A stretch of DNA of 64,000 nucleotides from CAZCBN01 sp964496975. GTDB taxonomy: Bacteria > Planctomycetota > Phycisphaerae > Phycisphaerales > UBA1924. The notes beneath the pieces are model-generated. The model saw only the letters and a list, made by a program, of their open reading frames with translations. It did no database searches and was not told where the DNA came from. Positions within the stretch are counted from its first letter, which is position 1. Every line of letters begins with the position of its first letter. Of this stretch, positions 52,615 through 61,625 are shown one piece after another. Location: positions 19,793-83,792 of the forward strand of contig CAZCBN010000002.1 in NCBI GenBank assembly GCA_964496975.1, in the 5' to 3' direction. The position numbers and the translations under genes were made by a program.

Positions 52615-54072
52615 TTATCGGGCCGGCGGCGCGGGCACCGACACGTCAAGCCACACCGGGAAGTGGTCCGACGGGAACGCCCCGCCCCCCGCCGGCGCGT
52701 GCCGGTACACCCCGCCCCGCCGCGCCGTCATCGTCGCCGAGGGCAGCACGTAGTCGACCCGCAGGCCGAACATCGCCGTGTCGTCCGCGTCGAGCCCCTC
52801 CACCGCCACGTCGCTCACGGGCGTCACCGTGCTGTTCACGAGCCGCGACGACAGCAGCAGCGAGCCCATCGGGTCGTGCAGGCCCGAGCCCTCGTCCGGG
52901 TCGGCGTTCAGGTCGCCCAGGATCACAAAGTGCGCCCCGCGCGGCAGCCCCCCCACCACCTCCTTGTCGTCCACGATGTACGCCGCGTTGTTGATGTAGT
53001 CCGCCCAGAACCGGATCTCGTCGTGGTTCCGCCGCTTGTTGCGCTGCTCCTCGCCGTCAAACGCCGGCGGCGTCGGGTGGCTGCACAGGAAGTGCACGAT
53101 CGCGCCATTCGGCAGCCGCACCGGCACGTCCCAGTGGCTCTTGGAGCTCAGGCGAAACCACGTACCCGCTTCCCCCTCGTACCACATCGCCGGCTCGGGC
53201 GGCACCGCGGGCAAAGCCGCGGCCGCGCCGTCCACGCCCGTCGCGCCATTCCCGTCCGCCGGCTCCGCCGCGATCGCGCCCGCGTCGATGTCCGCGACGG
53301 GCGCGTCGGCGTCCACCGACGGTTTCGGCGCCACCTCGCGCCCCTCCGCGTCCAGCGCCGGCGCCGCCTCAGGCGCCCCCTCGGGCCGCGACGGCATCAG
53401 ATGGTTCGGCATGTACTGCCACGGGAAGAGCCGGAACGTGCGCACGCTCTCCGTCAGCACCTCGAACCGCGCATCCACAAACAACGCCATCCCGTACTGC
53501 CCGGGGTACGTGCCAAACCCCCAGCAATCCCCGCCGTACGCCCGCTGCTCGGCCGTCTGCGGGCCCGGCGAGCCATCGCCCCGCACCGGCGGCTCCGGCG
53601 GCACCACCGCCGACACCGACCCGCTCCGGTCGAGGTCAAACCCGCTCGGAACACCCGTGTTCGTGCGCGCCGTGAACGGCACCATCGAGAGGCCCTGCAC
53701 GTCCGTCGCCTGCGCGTGTCGCAAGAAGTTCTCGACGAACCGGGCCGCGTTCTGCCCCTCGACCGCCCCGGCCACATACCCCGGGTCGCCCGGCTGGTCG
53801 TACGTCAGCTCGTTCACCAGCAGCACGCCCGGGCGGATGCGCTGGATGATCTCCGCCGCGCGGCGGAGCCGGGGCGAGGCGGGGTCGAGCACCTCGGCCG
53901 TGCGCACGTCCTCGATGTTGAAGGTGGCGATGCGCAGCGCCGCCGGCTGGTCGGCCGCCGCGGGTCGATCGAGCGCCGCCCCGGGCTGCCCCGCCGCGGC
54001 CCCCGCCGCCAGCGCCAAAAGCCCCGCCGCCGCCCCGCCGCGCCGCCCCGTCCTCGCATCGCCCGCTGCCAT
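52615..54072 (-). CDS. Secreted endonuclease/exonuclease/phosphatase-family protein
   Basis: A 485-residue protein with a signal peptide (GGAAAGLLALAAGAAAGQPGAA) and the EEP fold: ATFNIEDVRT, VLLVNELTYD (catalytic Glu), HFLCSHPTPPAFDG, VILGDLNADP (GDxN), RVDYVLPS and a final SDHFPVWLDV (SDH). A long Ala/Asp-rich insert (about 235-300) splits the domain. Exported members act on nucleic acids, inositol phosphates or sphingomyelin-like lipids; substrate unknown. AGGA lies 8 nt before ATG 54072; an upstream ATG pair at 54165-54168 is also possible. Confidence 0.85.
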   Translation of the reverse strand: MAAGDARTGRRGGAAAGLLALAAGAAAGQPGAALDRPAAADQPAALRIATFNIEDVRTAEVLDPASPRLRRAAEIIQRIRPGVLLVNELTYDQPGDPGYVAGAVEGQNAARFVENFLRHAQATDVQGLSMVPFTARTNTGVPSGFDLDRSGSVSAVVPPEPPVRGDGSPGPQTAEQRAYGGDCWGFGTYPGQYGMALFVDARFEVLTESVRTFRLFPWQYMPNHLMPSRPEGAPEAAPALDAEGREVAPKPSVDADAPVADIDAGAIAAEPADGNGATGVDGAAAALPAVPPEPAMWYEGEAGTWFRLSSKSHWDVPVRLPNGAIVHFLCSHPTPPAFDGEEQRNKRRNHDEIRFWADYINNAAYIVDDKEVVGGLPRGAHFVILGDLNADPDEGSGLHDPMGSLLLSSRLVNSTVTPVSDVAVEGLDADDTAMFGLRVDYVLPSATMTARRGGVYRHAPAGGGAFPSDHFPVWLDVSVPAPPAR

Positions 54073-54225
54073 GGCACCCGTCCTGTCGAAGTCGCTGCGC
54101 CCCGGCCCGCGGCCGGACTCGCGGCCCGTCCCGGGCTCAAGGCCCATCCCGCGCTGAAGGTCCATCATTGTCCCGCCGGGGAGGGCCCGCGCGGGACGCC
54201 CACCGGGCATGGGCGCACGCCGACG

Positions 54226-54231
54226 TACACT
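54226..54231 (+). promoter_or_regulatory. -10-like TACACT upstream of tRNA-Arg
   Basis: TACACT ends 9 nt before the first base of the tRNA, which would give a very short 5' leader. No good -35 is visible. Confidence 0.4.
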
Positions 54232-54240
54232 CCCGGTGCG

Positions 54241-54314
54241 GTCCCGGTAGCTCAGTTGGATAGAGCAGCGGACTTCTAATCCGCAGGTCGGTGGTTCGAA
54301 TCCACCCCGGGACG
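54241..54314 (+). tRNA. tRNA-Arg (anticodon TCT)
   Basis: All stems pair: acceptor GTCCCGG/CCGGGAC, D arm GCTC...GAGC, anticodon stem GCGGA/TCCGC with loop CTTCTAA (TCT), T arm GGTGG-TTCGAAT-CCACC and discriminator G. CCA is not encoded. The convergent HAD gene ends only 4 nt further on. Confidence 0.97.
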
Positions 54315-54318
54315 TTCG

Positions 54319-55005
54319 TCAGGCCGTGACGCCCAGCACCAGGTCGGCGAACGAGGCAAGATCCTCCACCAGATGGGTGTGCGGGTGGGCCCGCAGCTCG
54401 GCGAGCGCGTGGCTGCCGTGCCCCACGCCCACCACCAAGCCGCAGCCGGCGGCGGTCGCCGAGATGAGGTCGTTGGGCGTGTCACCGATGGCGGCGACAC
54501 GCGAGGCATCGGCCACGCCCGCGCGGCGCATCGCCTCATGGATGATGTGCGGGCTGGGCCGGCCCTCGACGACGTCCTCCGCCGTCACCGCGGCCGCGGC
54601 GAGCCGCAGCCACCCCATGCGGTCCAGCAGCAGTTCCATGGTCTGGCGGTCAAAGCCGGTCACAAAGCCCACCCGCACCCCCGACGCGACGAGCCGGCGC
54701 AGGCACTCGTCGGCGCCCTCGGTGGCCTTGGGCGTGCAGGTGTGGAAGCGCGTCATGAGGGCCCGCTCAAACCGCAGCGAGAGCTCGTCGATCGAGGTGC
54801 CGCCGCCGGCGGAGGTCTGCCCGGCGAGGGCGAGCATGTCGGAGAAGTAGCGCCGCTTCGGCAGGCCCTGGCGGGCCTTGAGCCAGGCGTCCCCCACTTC
54901 GAGGCCGAGCTCGGTGGCGACGCGACGGAACGCGCCCTCGACGAGGCCGCTGTCGACGATGACTGTGCCCGCAAGATCGAACAGCGCCAGATCTACCCGC
55001 GGCAT
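54319..55005 (-). CDS. HAD-superfamily phosphonatase-like hydrolase
   Basis: A 228-residue HAD hydrolase. Motif I is FDLAGTVIVDSG (nucleophile D10; DxAGT is typical of phosphonoacetaldehyde-hydrolase relatives), motif II VGFVTGF, and motif IV AAIGDTPNDLISATAAG. The cap sequence FRRVATELGLEVGD...LKARQGLPKRRYFSDML fits the phosphonatase-like subgroup, but without a phosphonate gene cluster around it the substrate is open. GGAGGGGG precedes ATG 55005; GTG 55011 is an alternative. Confidence 0.87.
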   Translation of the reverse strand: MPRVDLALFDLAGTVIVDSGLVEGAFRRVATELGLEVGDAWLKARQGLPKRRYFSDMLALAGQTSAGGGTSIDELSLRFERALMTRFHTCTPKATEGADECLRRLVASGVRVGFVTGFDRQTMELLLDRMGWLRLAAAAVTAEDVVEGRPSPHIIHEAMRRAGVADASRVAAIGDTPNDLISATAAGCGLVVGVGHGSHALAELRAHPHTHLVEDLASFADLVLGVTA

Positions 55006-55147
55006 GCGCACGCCCCCTCCCGACGACCCGCGGCCCCCACGTTCTTTGTCGCCGCCTCCCGGGCCGGCGCTGGGATGCCACACGGCAGTATCGCATGCCG
55101 GGCGGGCGGTGTCCTCATCATCGGGCAGAAAAATGCACGCGGCACCG

Positions 55148-56395
55148 TCAGGGGCCGAAGAGGTTGCGCGTGAAAGCGTCACCATCGCGGCCGTCGGGGA
55201 GGCGCACGTAGTGCCGGTTCCCGATGAGCCAGGGCGGCGTCTCTGGCACCACCCCAACAAAGCGGATGGCGGACTGGTACGCCCCCGGCTCCACGGCCCC
55301 GCCGACGCGGTCGAGCCACAGTTGCATGTGGCCGAACGCGCCGCCCTCGATGACGCCGTCGCGGACGGGTCCGATTCGGGTGCCGACGCGGAATCGGCAG
55401 TTGGTGAGCCGCAGTCCCAGGACGTTGCGGATGTAGACGTGGGAGTCAGAGTCGCAGTCTTCGAGCAGGACGTCCTCGACCGTGTTGACGAGGCTCGGGC
55501 CCCAGAGGACGAAGCCGGTGTCGGCGACGCGCTCGGCGCGGCAGCGGCGCAGGGTGACGGCGGCCGTGCGCACGGGGGCGTCGCCCTCCGGGTGGTTGCG
55601 GACGGCGAAGCCGGAGCCGCCGCAGTCGCGGACGGTGCAGTCTTCGAGCAGGACGCTCTGGGCGCCGTCCTCGATTTCCCAGGCGTTGTTGCGGGCGCCG
55701 GGGGGGCCGCCGGCGGCCTCGTTGGGGCTGTTCTCGGCGGTGCAGCGGATGAAGCGGATGTTGCGCGCGCCGCCGGAGAGTCCGTCGCCGCTGGCGTTGA
55801 AGCCGTCGTCGTACCAGCGGGTGACGCGGCAGTCGGTGGCGACGGCGCCCACGACGTTCATGCCGAAGGTGAGGGCGACGAAGGCGTCGGTGACGGTGAG
55901 GTTTTCGAGGGTGAGGTCGCGGGCGTGGTCGCTGTCGAAGCCGCGGGGGTTGTAGGAGCCGGGCTGGTTCCAGTAGTTGGCGTCGATGGTGAGGCCGGCG
56001 ATGCGGATGTTGGTGGCGGGGTCGTCGGGCGTGCCGAGAACCTGGACGACGTCGACGATGCGGCCCATGAGGGCGCGGTCCGCGAGGCGGAGGGTGGCGC
56101 CGGGGCCCTCGAGCGTGATGTTGTCGCCGCGGATGGTGAGACCGGCGCGGAGGGTGTAGGGCTGGCTCGCGGCGGGGATGTGGATGGTGCCGCCGCCCGC
56201 CGCCTCGGCGTCTTCGATGGCGCGCTGGATGATCGGGGCGTTGTCGGGGTTGGTGGGCGAGGCGCCGCGGTCGGCGATGTTGATGGTGAGCGGGGCCGCG
56301 GCGGCGTGAAGCGTGCACATCGCGCCGAGGGACGCGGCGAGAACGGCCGGAAAACGCTCGGCGTTGGCACGAGCGGGCGTGCGTGTGTTCGCCAT
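55148..56395 (-). CDS. Secreted right-handed parallel beta-helix protein
   Basis: A 415-residue protein with a signal peptide (FPAVLAASLGAMCTLHAAAAP) and the start of a pectate-lyase-like fold (INIADRGASPTNPDNAPIIQRAIEDAEAAGGGTIHIPA), followed by about ten beta-helix turns (for example IRIAGLTIDAN, LTLENLTVTD, IRFIRCTAENS, VLLEDCTVRDCGGSGFAV). Such proteins are polysaccharide lyases, glycosidases or surface adhesins; the catalytic residues cannot be assigned. A TACCTT hexamer 6 nt before the ATG suggests a leaderless mRNA. Confidence 0.85.
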   Translation of the reverse strand: MANTRTPARANAERFPAVLAASLGAMCTLHAAAAPLTINIADRGASPTNPDNAPIIQRAIEDAEAAGGGTIHIPAASQPYTLRAGLTIRGDNITLEGPGATLRLADRALMGRIVDVVQVLGTPDDPATNIRIAGLTIDANYWNQPGSYNPRGFDSDHARDLTLENLTVTDAFVALTFGMNVVGAVATDCRVTRWYDDGFNASGDGLSGGARNIRFIRCTAENSPNEAAGGPPGARNNAWEIEDGAQSVLLEDCTVRDCGGSGFAVRNHPEGDAPVRTAAVTLRRCRAERVADTGFVLWGPSLVNTVEDVLLEDCDSDSHVYIRNVLGLRLTNCRFRVGTRIGPVRDGVIEGGAFGHMQLWLDRVGGAVEPGAYQSAIRFVGVVPETPPWLIGNRHYVRLPDGRDGDAFTRNLFGP

Positions 56396-56401
56396 GGGGC
56401 G

Positions 56402-56407
56402 AAGGTA
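56402..56407 (-). promoter_or_regulatory. -10-like TACCTT, leaderless start of the beta-helix gene
   Basis: Minus strand: TACCTT, then 6 nt (CGCCCC), then ATG 56395. No ribosome binding site. Confidence 0.45.
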
Positions 56408-56515
56408 CTTGGCGCGTGTCGGTGCGTGTGTTGGGAACGTATGAAGTTTTCGGCCGGGCGGGGCTTGGGAGGGTGGAGGGCTGTGCAGGGGCGGCGGTGT
56501 GGGTGGAGGCCGCTC

Positions 56516-56538
56516 GGCACAGGCTGGAAGCCTGGGCC
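56516..56538. repeat. Degenerate copy of palindrome B
   Basis: GGCACAGGC-TGGAA-GCCTGGGCC closely matches palindrome B of astD, with one stem mismatch and a changed loop. It lies in the 247-nt gap between GAPDH and the beta-helix gene. Confidence 0.7.
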
Positions 56539-56642
56539 GCCATGAGTCCGGTCGTGATGATGCGCTGTGAGAAGGCCGCGCGGGCCGGTGTGCGGCTCGC
56601 GCGGCGTGTGGGCGTTTGGTGCGGCGGTGGCCGCGGGATGTG

Positions 56643-57680
56643 TTAGCGGATGCCGTCCTTCTCGGCCATCATGGCGAGCATGTCGACGCAGCGGTTGGCG
56701 TAGCCGGCCTCGTTGTCGTACCACGAGACGATCTTGAAGAAGTTCTTGTTGAGCTCGATGCCGGCCTTGGCGTCGTAGATGCTGCTGTGGGTGTCGCCGA
56801 TGAAGTCGCTGCTGGCGACCTCTTCCTCGGTGTAGGCGAGGACGCCCTTCATGGGGCCTTCGGCGGCCTTCTTCATGGCGGCGTTGATCTCGGCGAGGCT
56901 GGTCGCCTTCTCGGTCTTGAAGGTGAGGTCGACCGCGGAGACGTCGGCGGTGGGGACGCGGAAGGCCATGCCGGTGAACTTGCCCTTCACGGCGGGGATG
57001 CAGAGCGCGACGGCCTTCGCGGCGCCGGTGCTGGCGGGGATGATGTTCTGGTAGGCGTTGCGGCCGCCGCGCCAGTCCTTCTTGGACGGGCCGTCCTGCG
57101 TGGGCTGGGTGGCGGTGGCGGCGTGGACGGTGGTCATGAGGCCCTCGGCGAGGCCGAAGTTGTCCACGATGACCTTGGTGATGGGGGCGAGGCAGTTGGT
57201 GGTGCAGGAGGCGTTGGAGATGATCTTGTCCTTCGCGGGGTCGTAGAGGTCGGAGTTGACCTTGTAGGCGAAGGTGCGGACGGTCTCGGTGCTCTTCGTC
57301 GGCGCGGAGATGACGACGCGTTTGCAGCCGGCGGCGATGTGCTTGGCGGCGCCCTCTTCGTCGGTGAAGAGGCCGGTGGACTCCAGCACGTAGTCGACGC
57401 CCATGGCCTTCCAGGGGAGCTGGGCGGGGTCCTTGATCGCGGTGGTCTTGGTGAGCTTGCCGTTGACGGTGAAGGAGTCTTCGGTGGCGGTGATGTCCGC
57501 GTCCTTGTGGTTGATGCGGAAGCGGCCGTGCATGGTGTCGTACTTCAGGAGGTAGGCGAGGTTGTCGGCGGGGACGAGGTCGTTGACGCCGACGATCTCG
57601 AAGTTCCCGCGCTGGGCCATGGCGCGATAGACGAGGCGCCCGATGCGACCGAAACCGTTGATGCCGACTTTGATGGCCAT
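56643..57680 (-). CDS. gap: Glyceraldehyde-3-phosphate dehydrogenase
   Basis: A 345-residue glycolytic enzyme. The Rossmann motif [16 protein letters not shown], the NAD-preferring D34 region, the catalytic site [12 protein letters not shown] (C159) and TTVHAAT (H186) are all intact. [11 protein letters not shown] near the C-terminus is canonical. AAAGGA precedes the ATG at normal spacing. It stands alone, without pgk or tpi next to it. Confidence 0.97.
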   Translation of the reverse strand: MAIKVGINGFGRIGRLVYRAMAQRGNFEIVGVNDLVPADNLAYLLKYDTMHGRFRINHKDADITATEDSFTVNGKLTKTTAIKDPAQLPWKAMGVDYVLESTGLFTDEEGAAKHIAAGCKRVVISAPTKSTETVRTFAYKVNSDLYDPAKDKIISNASCTTNCLAPITKVIVDNFGLAEGLMTTVHAATATQPTQDGPSKKDWRGGRNAYQNIIPASTGAAKAVALCIPAVKGKFTGMAFRVPTADVSAVDLTFKTEKATSLAEINAAMKKAAEGPMKGVLAYTEEEVASSDFIGDTHSSIYDAKAGIELNKNFFKIVSWYDNEAGYANRCVDMLAMMAEKDGIR

Positions 57681-57790
57681 GGTGTCTGTCCTTTGCTCAC
57701 ATCCGCCGCGGTGGGCGGGGGTTTTTGGCTCCGCGGAATGCTAGGGAGGGGGTGGTCCAGAATCACGCGGGCGTGGGGTGGCCCCGTGGT

Positions 57791-59251
57791 CTAGGCGTGC
57801 GCCCACGCGGCTTGTGCGTCGGCGGGAGCCGCGGCGTGTCGCCACGCGGACGTGTCGACGCCGGACGCCCGCGGGGCGAGCGAGGGCTGGCTCCAGACGC
57901 CCCGGCCGGCGACGATCGTGCCGACCGCGCGGCCCCGCATGGCCCGGCCCAGGAAGACGCTGTTGTGGCTCTGGCCCGCGAGTTCGGCGGGGGTGACGGT
58001 CCAGCGCTCGTCGGGGTCGATCAGCGTCAGGTCGGCCGGACCGCCGACGGTGAGTGTGCCGAGGCCCACCGCGTCGAGGTTGCAGAGGCGGGCGGGCTCG
58101 ATCGTGAGCAACGCGATGAGACGGGGCCAGTCGATCGCGCCAGAGGAGATGAGCGCCTCGGCGTACGCGGGGATCGCCGTGTCAAGGCCGATGCTGCCGA
58201 AGGCGGCGTCCTCGAAGGGGACGGCTTTTTCTTCGGGCGCGTGCGGGGCGTGGTCGGTCGCGAGGACCGTGACCGTGCCGTCGGCGACGGCTTGCACGAG
58301 GGCGCGGCGGTCGGCGTCTTCCCGCAGCGGCGGGTTCACCTTGGCGAGCGTGTCGTACGCGTGGCCGCCGGCGAGGGGGCCGGCGCAGGCCTCGTGCGTG
58401 AGCAGCAGGTGGTGCGGGCTGGCCTCGCCGGTGACGGGCAGGCCCGCGGCCCGGGCGCGGCGGATGAGGTCGATCGTGCCGGCGCTGCTGATGTGCTGGA
58501 CGTGGTAGCGGGGAGCGTGCTGGCCCAGCGAGGCGACGAGCCGGATGTCGCGCTCGGCGGTGAGTTCCTCGGCCACGCGGGGCCAGCCGGGCAGGCCCAG
58601 GCGGGTGCTCACCGAGCCGGCGTGCATCGCGGCGGTGTGGCCGGCGAGTGTCGCGTCCTGGCAGTGCTGCATGAAGGCCCGGCCCGTCGCGCCCACGGCC
58701 TGCAGCACGCGGAGCATCATGCCCGCGGTGGGCACGGCGTCGCCGTCGTCGCTGAAGGCCACGGCCCCGGCCTGCGCACACAGGCGGATCTCCGCGGGCT
58801 GCTCGCCCTTGCGGCCCTTGGTGCCCGCGGCGACGGGGAAGACGCGGCATCGGGCCACCTCGCGGCCGCGCAGCAGGATGAAGCGGACGAGTTCGGGCGA
58901 GTCGAGGGCGGGCGAGGTGTTGGGCATGCAGCAGACGGCCGTGAAGCCGCCGGCGACCGCGGCCCGGGAGCCGGTTTCGATGGTCTCCTTGTGCTCGTGG
59001 CCGGGCTCGCGGAGGTGGACGTGGGGGTCGATGAGGCCGGGGGCGAGGATGAGGCCTTCGGCGTTGAGGGTGGGGACGGGGCCATCGGGGATCGGCGATC
59101 GGCCACCGGGGGAGATGGCGGCGATGCGGCCGGCTTGGAGGAGGACGTCGGCCGTGGCGTCGAGGCCGGAGGCGGGGTCGATGACGCGGGCGGCGCGGAT
59201 GAGGAGGTCGGCGGGGGGAAGGGGGCCAAAGCCTTGGGCGGGCGGGGTCAT
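57791..59251 (-). CDS. pyrC: Dihydroorotase
   Basis: A 486-residue amidohydrolase of pyrimidine synthesis (class I, PyrC/PyrX-like). Metal motif [15 protein letters not shown], the Cys-rich [36 protein letters not shown] and [14 protein letters not shown] (catalytic Asp) are present. The length suits type I enzymes rather than the 350-residue E. coli type. No pyrB is adjacent. [10 protein letters not shown] stretch near residue 50 is encoded by three ATCGGSS heptamers. TAACCT lies 6 nt before the ATG. Confidence 0.93.
   Translation of the reverse strand: MTPPAQGFGPLPPADLLIRAARVIDPASGLDATADVLLQAGRIAAISPGGRSPIPDGPVPTLNAEGLILAPGLIDPHVHLREPGHEHKETIETGSRAAVAGGFTAVCCMPNTSPALDSPELVRFILLRGREVARCRVFPVAAGTKGRKGEQPAEIRLCAQAGAVAFSDDGDAVPTAGMMLRVLQAVGATGRAFMQHCQDATLAGHTAAMHAGSVSTRLGLPGWPRVAEELTAERDIRLVASLGQHAPRYHVQHISSAGTIDLIRRARAAGLPVTGEASPHHLLLTHEACAGPLAGGHAYDTLAKVNPPLREDADRRALVQAVADGTVTVLATDHAPHAPEEKAVPFEDAAFGSIGLDTAIPAYAEALISSGAIDWPRLIALLTIEPARLCNLDAVGLGTLTVGGPADLTLIDPDERWTVTPAELAGQSHNSVFLGRAMRGRAVGTIVAGRGVWSQPSLAPRASGVDTSAWRHAAAPADAQAAWAHA
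59084..59104. repeat. Heptamer array ATCGGSS x3 inside pyrC
   Basis: ATCGGGG (59084-59090), ATCGGCG (59091-59097) and ATCGGCC (59098-59104) encode RSPIPD on the minus strand, matching the RSPIP encoded by heptamers in the arginase gene. Confidence 0.85.
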
Positions 59252-59257
59252 GCGGTC

Positions 59258-59263
59258 AGGTTA
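59258..59263 (-). promoter_or_regulatory. -10-like TAACCT, leaderless pyrC start
   Basis: Minus strand: TAACCT, then GACCGC, then ATG 59251; no ribosome binding site. Confidence 0.45.
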
Positions 59264-59396
59264 TGGGCGAGGGCGACGGCGGGCGACGCCGGCCGGGGCC
59301 GGGGGGCCGGGGTGGGGGAAGGGGGAGGGCCGAGCGGCGGGACGGCCGGACGGCGGCGGGGGGTGGTGGCCGGGCGTGAAGTGGGCTATTGTTGAG

Positions 59397-59417
59397 GCCC
59401 GGCCCGCAAGGCCGGGC
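59397..59417. other. 8-bp hairpin GCCCGGCC-CGCAA-GGCCGGGC
   Basis: A perfect inverted repeat lies 13 nt upstream of tRNA-Pro. On the plus strand it is followed by GTTTGGTT, only a weak T-run. It may lie in the tRNA leader. Confidence 0.6.
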
Positions 59418-59430
59418 GTTTGGTTGATGA

Positions 59431-59505
59431 CGGGGTGTAGCGCAGCTTGGTTAGCGCGTTTGACTGGGGGTCAAAAGGTCGGGAGTTCGAATCTCCCCAC
59501 CCCGA
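59431..59505 (+). tRNA. tRNA-Pro (anticodon GGG)
   Basis: Acceptor CGGGGTG/CACCCCG, D arm GCGC...GCGC, anticodon stem TTTGA/TCAAA with loop CTGGGGG (GGG), T arm GGGAG-TTCGAAT-CTCCC and discriminator A. CCA is not encoded. A low-GC gene pair begins 254 nt downstream, so this tRNA could have served as an integration site. Confidence 0.97.
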
Positions 59506-59759
59506 TTTCTGAAGGGCTGCTAGCGGCGGTAGGGCCAACATGTCTCGTTTTACGACTCGTTGCGAGCCCCGCCTCGCATCCTTCTCTTAACGTCGTTAGG
59601 ATCGACGCATGAGAGGCGATCGCCGGCGAGAACATTTGCGGGCGGCCAGCGCCGCTTTGGGGCCGGAAACGGTCATGGACGCGGCACTCCTCGTGATCGC
59701 CTCCTGATCGCAGGGATCCAGGCCATTATCCCCGCGGCAGGCATGAAAGGTTTGCTAGC

Positions 59760-61130
59760 GTGCTTACCTCGCTTAGCTTGACCAACTTTAAAGCGTGGCA
59801 AAGCATCCATAAGATGCGGCTTGCACCCATCACGGCCCTCTTCGGGACAAACTCTTCGGGCAAATCAAGCATTCTGCAATTTTTGCTTATGCTCAAGCAA
59901 ACCTCCGACAGTCCAGATCGAAGCGTAGTTTTATATCTGGGCGATGACAACAATAAATCGCCAGTAAATCTCGGGACCATCGCAGATGTCGCGCACGCTC
60001 ATTCTGATGATGCCGAGTTCCTGCTCGAAGTCGAGTGGACCACACCGGAAGCCATGAACATCGAGGACCCCGACACCCCAGACAAGTTCCTGTGCCAATC
60101 TAAAAAACTTTCATTCTCTTCTCACGTCACAGCTAAAGGTGGTAAGAAGCTAACAATAAGAGGCATGCAGTATGGAATAGGAGACACAACTTTCGGCTTG
60201 ATTCAAAAGAGCGACAAGACGAGCTACGAACTGCAAACAAATCACAAGTCATTTAAGTTCAAGAGAAATGTAGGCAAGCCTTGGCCCATCCCACCTCCGG
60301 TGAAGTTCTACGGCTTTGCCGATGAAGTGCGAGCGTACCACCAGAACGCCGGGTTTCTCTCTGAACTTGAGTTGGCGTTCGAGAAGATGCTTCGTGGCGT
60401 GTACTACCTCGGACCTCTGCGCGCCCCTCCTGGCCGACGCTACCCTTGGGGTGGCGAGGTACCCTCGGACATGGGACCGTTCGGAAACAATGCGATCAGC
60501 GCAATCATCGCTTCGAGGGATCGGGGGGACTCAATTAGTCGGGGACGAGGATATAAAAGCAAAACTCTGGAAGAGACTGTCGCTTCGTGGCTTCAGAGGC
60601 TCGGGCTTATCGACTCGTTCGAGGTAAAGCCTATTGAAGGCGACAAGAATCTGTTTCGGGTTCTTGTCAAGAAATCACCCAGCTCGCCGAGCGTGCTCAT
60701 CACTGATGTTGGATTTGGCGTTTCGCAAGTGCTTCCCGTGCTCGTTCTGTGCTATTATGCCCCGAAGGGATCTACTATCCTGCTTGAGCAGCCGGAAATT
60801 CACTTGCACCCCAGTGCGCAACGCGGGCTTGCAGACGTTTTTATTGACGCAATGAAGGTGCGCGATGTGCAAATCATCGTTGAGAGCCACAGCGAAGACT
60901 TCCTCCGCCGGCTTCAAAGGCGGGTGGCAGAAGCAAAAGTTATCAAGGAAAGCGACGCGGCGATCTATTTCTGCGATATCGAAGACGGCAAGGCAAAGCT
61001 GACATCACTAGAACTTGACGCCTACGGGAACTTCCTGGCGTGGCCAAAAGATTTCTTTGGCGATCCTATGGGGGACATTGTCGCGATGCAGCTCGCTGCT
61101 ATGAAGCGTAAGGGCATCTCGGAGGAATAG
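59760..61130 (+). CDS. DUF3696-type AAA/ABC ATPase of a candidate defence pair
   Basis: A 456-residue SMC/RecF-like ATPase of low GC. Walker A is FGTNSSGKSS (28-37). A middle coiled or lid region follows, then a degenerate ABC signature TDVGFGVSQVLPV, Walker B TILLEQPEIHLHPSAQ and the H-switch VESHSEDFLRRL. The C-terminal ELDAYGNFLAWPKDFFGD matches the DUF3696 tail. Such overcoming-lysogenisation/AAA15-like ATPases are sensor-motor parts of many anti-phage systems. GTG 59760 is preceded by GAAAGG. The downstream PIN gene's ribosome binding site lies within its last codons. Confidence 0.85.
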   Translation: MLTSLSLTNFKAWQSIHKMRLAPITALFGTNSSGKSSILQFLLMLKQTSDSPDRSVVLYLGDDNNKSPVNLGTIADVAHAHSDDAEFLLEVEWTTPEAMNIEDPDTPDKFLCQSKKLSFSSHVTAKGGKKLTIRGMQYGIGDTTFGLIQKSDKTSYELQTNHKSFKFKRNVGKPWPIPPPVKFYGFADEVRAYHQNAGFLSELELAFEKMLRGVYYLGPLRAPPGRRYPWGGEVPSDMGPFGNNAISAIIASRDRGDSISRGRGYKSKTLEETVASWLQRLGLIDSFEVKPIEGDKNLFRVLVKKSPSSPSVLITDVGFGVSQVLPVLVLCYYAPKGSTILLEQPEIHLHPSAQRGLADVFIDAMKVRDVQIIVESHSEDFLRRLQRRVAEAKVIKESDAAIYFCDIEDGKAKLTSLELDAYGNFLAWPKDFFGDPMGDIVAMQLAAMKRKGISEE

Positions 61131-61133
61131 GCG

Positions 61134-61625
61134 TTGGTAGTCGTGGATACAAATGTAGCGATCGTTGCCTCTAGACTTGCTTCGCATGCGGATCAATATT
61201 GCGTTAAAGCATGCATGGAGAAGTTGCACGATATCCAAAGATCCGGCGGTTTATTCATCGATGACAAAGGCTTCATTCTGCGAGAATATACCAAGAGTCT
61301 TGGCTTTACTGGCCAGCCCGGAGTTGGGCACGCGTTCGCAAGATGGGCACACAGTAATCAAGCGATACCCGCAAGTGTTCGGCAAATCACGATCACGCCC
61401 CGAGACAATGCGGACTGGCGCCGATTCGAAGAATTTCCCGACCGTCCGGACCTTGTCGGATTCGATGGGAGTGATCAAAAGTTCGTGGCGGTCGCATTGG
61501 CAAGCCAAGAAAACCCGGCGATCCTCAACGCGGTTGACTCTGATTGGTGGAATCACCGCGCTGCCTTGAAAGCTGCCGGAGTCAATATCGATTTCGTTTG
61601 CCCGCAACACGCCCCGCGGCCTTGA
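61134..61625 (+). CDS. PIN-domain-like nuclease partner
   Basis: A 163-residue protein of low GC. It begins with the PIN hallmark VVVDTNVAIVASRLA (D5), followed by a Glu in FILREYTK, an Asp in GFDGSDQKFVAVAL and a late VDSDWW. Spacing of these acidic residues fits the metal site of PIN ribonucleases. The TTG start is supported by GGAGGA at 61121-61126, which is inside the end of the ATPase gene, so the two are coupled. Likely role: the effector nuclease of an ATPase-nuclease system. An antitoxin gene is not evident. Confidence 0.75.
   Translation: MVVVDTNVAIVASRLASHADQYCVKACMEKLHDIQRSGGLFIDDKGFILREYTKSLGFTGQPGVGHAFARWAHSNQAIPASVRQITITPRDNADWRRFEEFPDRPDLVGFDGSDQKFVAVALASQENPAILNAVDSDWWNHRAALKAAGVNIDFVCPQHAPRP

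Noticed and set aside
59609..59707. 32-codon open frame between tRNA-Pro and the DUF3696 gene
   Set aside because: Too short, no ribosome binding site and no similarity recognised; could be a remnant but not called.
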